From: Trematomus loennbergii
Lineage: Eukaryota; Chordata; Actinopteri; Perciformes; Nototheniidae
Length of the DNA: 64,000 nt
Direction of reading: 5' to 3'
NCBI GenBank assembly: GCA_012861695.1
Contig: JAAOOA010000123.1
Span: 316,001 to 380,000 of the forward strand
Shown here: piece after piece, positions 58,032 to 64,000 of the stretch
Numbering within the stretch: position 1 is the first letter of the stretch
How the letters are laid out: the number at the start of each line of letters is the position of its first letter
Notes under the pieces: model-generated
Seen by the model: the letters and a program-made list of their open reading frames with translations, nothing else
Told to the model about the DNA's origin: nothing
Database searches by the model: none
Program-made: the position numbers and the translations under genes

Positions 58032-58539
58032 AGCATGTGTGTGAGAAATCAGCACAATGTGGTGAGCAAAGACAACATACAATGTACACAGGTCATGCAA
58101 GTACAAGTGTCGCCTGTGATAAAAGACTTCCTCACACAAGCACACGGAGAGCAGAGATAAACTTTTGGATCAACATCGACCCACGGCTTCTAATTGGCAC
58201 AAGAGAAAGATTTAATTTCTTCTAACATGCTCAAGATTCAGGACAAGGTGAAGATGATAAGGACGTTGTGTTGGCTTGATGCTTTAACTTATAAATAAGT
58301 GATTCTGAAACAAGTTTATCAGAACCAAGACATCCTATAGGGTAGGAGAGGCCCCAGAAACAACACTGAATGGTGGCAAACATGACTGTTTTCAGCTGTT
58401 TTTCATTTGGCTATGCTGTAACAATTGTTCTACAGCATAGCCATAGATGTCTCTATTATAAATAAATGTTTTTTTGTTATGTACTCAACATAACAATCCG
58501 ACAGAATCTGGTTTATTTAAAAAATGTATACCACTCTCA

Positions 58540-59810
58540 CACTTGCACATGCTACGTATGTGCAGCTAGAGCCAGCAGCTTGTTAGCTTAGCCTAGCATA
58601 AATACTGATAAAAACGAAACAGCTTGCCTGGCTCATACCAAAGGTACCCAAAAAAATTGTCAGCCTTGCTCTATCAGTTGGTACACCTAGCAGCTAATCC
58701 GTATAATTTAAAATATTTAATTTGTAACTTAAATTGTTGTTGTTGTTGTTGTCCTATGCTTCCAGTCTTTATGCTAGGCTAGGCTAACCAGCCGCAATGG
58801 TTGTAGCTTCCATTTTAGCATACAGACCTTAGTGTGGAATTGTTCTTCACATTAACTCTCGACAAGATAGCAAATGGCATATTTTCCAAATCGTCAAAGT
58901 GTTCCTTTCAGCTTTACAGAGTTCAATATGCCCATGTTTGAGACATTCACCATTTCAAGTGGCTTTACAAAACTAAAACCTGAGCACATGCAAACACTGT
59001 ATGAATCTCCAATTTACTAATTAATGCCAAGTCAAGCCATTCACAGGCACACTATTTGGCATCACTAGCTCCTAGCTGCACTGATATTTGACTTAAAGCC
59101 ACTTAACACTAACAGTACATAAAAAATTCTAATGTAGCAGTGGTGGTCAAGACGGTTGGTTTGAGAGGACAGTGAAAGCTTTAGTGACTATCAGCTCACC
59201 ACAGAGGCAGAAAGTGGGGCATTAAGGCTGATGAAGATTAACTCTTTTTGCTTTTTACTTATTACTTTTGTGCTGCCATGTGGACAAAGCCTTGCTAACC
59301 ATTTTCAGTCTTTATGCTAGGATACGCTAACAAGCTGCAAGGTGAAACTTCATAGCAGACAGACACGAGAGTGGTATCAATTTTCTCATCTAACTCTCGA
59401 CAAGATAGTAGGCTACAATTTATTTTCCAAAGCATTGAAAGCTCAAATTACAGCCATTGACAGACACTATTTGACTTCTAGCTGCACTGATATTTGACAA
59501 AACAAGAAGCCATTAACAACAGTACATTTAAAATGCTATCAGCGCTGGTCAAAGTGGTTGGTATTTGGGGTGGACAGTGAAGGCTAAGCACATGCACACG
59601 CTGGATGAATCTCTAACTAAACAATGAATGCCCTAAGTAGCTTCAACCATACGCTGTTTGGCATCACTAGCTGGACTGATATTTGAAAGAAAAAAAAAAG
59701 CCACTAATGTACAGCGGTGGTCAAGGCAGTTGTTTTATGGGGTGGACAGTGAAGGCTATAATGACTATCAGCTCACCACTGCGCTGATGGTTGATTGGAA
59801 AACAGAGGCA
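58540..59810. repeat. Three diverged tandem copies of a non-coding unit
   Basis: The words TAGCTGCACTGATATTTGAC (59080, 59470; altered at 59665), GTGGTCAAG.CGGTTG and GGACAGTGAAGGCTATAATG occur in the same order three times, with different gaps. GACTATCAGCTCACCAC occurs twice. Coding content is not seen. It lies downstream of the Rab3 gene's stop. Confidence 0.65.
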
Positions 59811-59974
59811 GAAAGCGGGCCTCTTTAAGGTAAAAGACTGAAAGACGGGACTTCTTGTTGAAGATTATCTCAGATAGATATCCTTTGGTTTCTGTGTAGA
59901 CAAAGAGAGAGGAAGAGGTGCGGCACTTCACATGTTTGAGGCACAGAAAAGGTAGGTCTTCATGTACTGTATGT

Positions 59975-60077
<103 letters not shown>

Positions 60078-60101
60078 AGGAGCTGATAGGGGGAAGATGC
60101 T

Positions 60102-62086
<1,985 letters not shown>

Positions 62087-62369
62087 TTAACAAATAAAAA
62101 CTCCTCTGGAACTATTCCAATATGTGATTGGACGCCACCAGGGGGCAACATTGTCAAAGCAATATTTACCTCTTATAAGTCAGAGTTGCAACTGACAAGG
62201 GAGCATTTATAAATTAGACTGAGTGGTTTAATTCAAGGTTCAAGGCTAAAGGCTTTGTATCAGTCATAAGATAAGATAAGACTTTATTTATCCCGAAGGA
62301 AATTGTTGTGCCAGAGTAACAAAATACAATAAACACAATAAACACAGCAGCACAACAGCAAAACTGTAC

Positions 62370-62850
62370 CAGGGTTCATACACTTTTTCACCAATGATTT
62401 TCAATGACTTCTCCATGACCTTTACCTAATTTTCCATGACCAAAAACATTACTCTTTCTCAGCGTACCACTGAAAATAGTTTATTTTAACATGGAACAGG
62501 AAAATAAGGTCTGCATATGAAACATGTTGTGCCTATCTAAAACAAATCAAATAGGCTTACTAGCTTCTACACGCTAACGCAACTCAAATCTCTCACCAGC
62601 AAAATACCTCGTCAGTTAAATGCCATTTTACGTTTCATTACTATACGATACAGTATTTATTATCATTATAGTATTACTATTTCGGCGATTAGATAAAATA
62701 TAAATTATATTTGATGCAACTTTAGTTACATTTCCATGACTTTTCCAAACTTTGGGAAAAATATTGTTTTTCATAACTTTTCCAGGGCCTGGAATAAGCA
62801 TTTTGAATTTCCATGACTTTTCCAGGTTTTTAATCACCGTAAGAACCCTG
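62370..62850. mobile_element. hAT-like MITE with CAGGGTTC ends
   Basis: The ends CAGGGTTCATACACTTTTTC and GTAAGAACCCTG are inverted; CTGTAC flanks both sides. TTTCCATGACTTTTCCA words are repeated inside. No ORF. A retroposon tail lies to its left at about 62268-62340 (GATAAGACTTTATTTATCCC). Confidence 0.65.
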
Positions 62851-63179
62851 CTGTACACTAAAAGTGCAGAACTTTTTTACGTACATAGCTACAGTGTAGT
62901 TATGACGATGAACATCTTAGGTCACAGAGAAACATCTGTCAGAATTAAGATATGTTAGGGGTACACTTAATTGGTTCCAAAATACTCAAACATACCTTCA
63001 TCAACCCAACCACTCATTTTCCAAACATGGTCACTTTACCGTATTTTAAACTGGCTGATAATTAGTTGGTATGGTAAAACCTGCAATTATACTACCAATG
63101 TACTCATTTAACTATTCATACTAAGCTAAAAGTAATGGAAAATGACATACATTTAAAAAATGTGTCGATAATTTAGCCA

Positions 63180-63545
63180 ACTGTTAATATGTCCATGCAC
63201 TTTGTTCATTTCCAAGCTTTGTTTGTGGACATACAGTTCAGCGTCAGGTGAAATTAGCCTTGCTCCAAAATCATTTCTCATCATCTCCTCCTGCACTTTA
63301 TATGTCATAGCTGCTACATTGTACTACCTTGTGGTAAATGCTTGTATGCTGCTCATGCTCTTTCTGCATATCATGTATTTCTGTTTGCCATGTATATAAA
63401 TGTTATGTTCATAAATGTTGTATGTGACGGGACTACGGATGGAAACTAGCTCGAAGCTCAAATCCGGCTCATTTACATTTAAAAGCATTATTTTGTTTAA
63501 ATGTTCATTAATGTGCACTGTCCCGGTTCAAATAAACGATTAAAT
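63180..63545 (+). mobile_element. LINE 3'-end fragment
   Basis: AATGTGCACTGTCCCGGTTC followed by AAATAAACGATTAAATGAA is a LINE-type 3' terminus; a similar word is at about 21413-21450. Upstream text has no coding content. Confidence 0.55.
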
Positions 63546-63749
63546 GAAGAAATCAGACCAGGACATCTGGCTTGCATCAATAAAAACACACAGAGAAGAG
63601 AAGAGAGCGCCACAGAGTCAGAGAGGAGGTGTGGTGACTGCTCAAAATAATTGAGTGCATTTACAAAAACAAAAAGAGGAACAGGTGGAGTGAGCGACTC
63701 CCCTCCACTCTCACGGTTACTTGGTAACGTGTCTTCGTTTGCATCTGGG

Positions 63750-63921
<172 letters not shown>

Positions 63922-64000
63922 AGGGGGAGGAGGAGTGTGTTGTCCAGGTAACCAGAAGCCATTGAGGGTTATGAATGTTCCATTACAGCCAGGACTCCTC

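Noticed and set aside
57822..58160. Cys-Val and His-Thr repeat ORFs at the GT tracts (also 59918-60145 and 63651-63965)
   Set aside because: They are simple translations of (GT)n/(AC)n.

Overview
The window is nuclear DNA from a ray-finned (teleost-type) fish. The genes have many introns with GT-AG splice sites. The spaces between exons are packed with fish-style transposon debris: hAT elements, MITEs, fold-back elements and LINE tails, plus long (GT)n tracts and minisatellites. There are no prokaryotic features. Gene models below were built by hand from splice sites and phase and by recalling human family members; no database was searched.

Layout from left to right. 1-5.9 kb: no gene, LINE and MITE debris, and a local duplication. 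5.9-7.8 kb (-): an intronless, frame-broken coiled-coil gene I cannot name; upstream of it are CRE-like repeats and a ZNF143-type motif. 9.1-18.7 kb (-): a tetraspanin of the TSPAN1 type, 7 coding exons and an upstream noncoding exon. 19-23.5 kb: nested MITEs. 23.7-38.3 kb (-): znf653, 10 coding exons with five C2H2 fingers; its last intron carries an antisense LINE, and intron 4 carries an 18-copy, 57-bp minisatellite. 39.0-44.8 kb (+): swsap1, 3 exons, divergent from znf653 across about 670 bp. 48.0-54.9 kb (-): epor, 8 exons, with WSAWS motif, transmembrane segment, Box1 and tyrosine motifs. 60.1-62.0 kb (-): the last three exons of a Rab3 gene, probably rab3d, whose 5' part lies beyond the window.

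From recall, ZNF653, SWSAP1, EPOR and RAB3D also lie near each other on human chromosome 19p13.2, so the right half looks like conserved vertebrate microsynteny. The genes do not form one pathway: a nuclear repressor, a homologous-recombination cofactor, a cytokine receptor and an exocytosis GTPase.

The most consistent anomaly is a set of about ten single-base frame breaks in otherwise well conserved exons (tspan1, znf653, swsap1, epor). Most lie at short homopolymers. Exon phase arithmetic needs each of them corrected. I read this mainly as consensus sequence error and not as pseudogenes, but it should be tested. I found no convincing undescribed biological system. The most unusual items are the degenerate, triplicated P-loop region of swsap1, the perfectly in-phase 57-bp minisatellite next to a perfect 52-bp palindrome, and a transposon insertion that can be dated against an empty copy within the same window.
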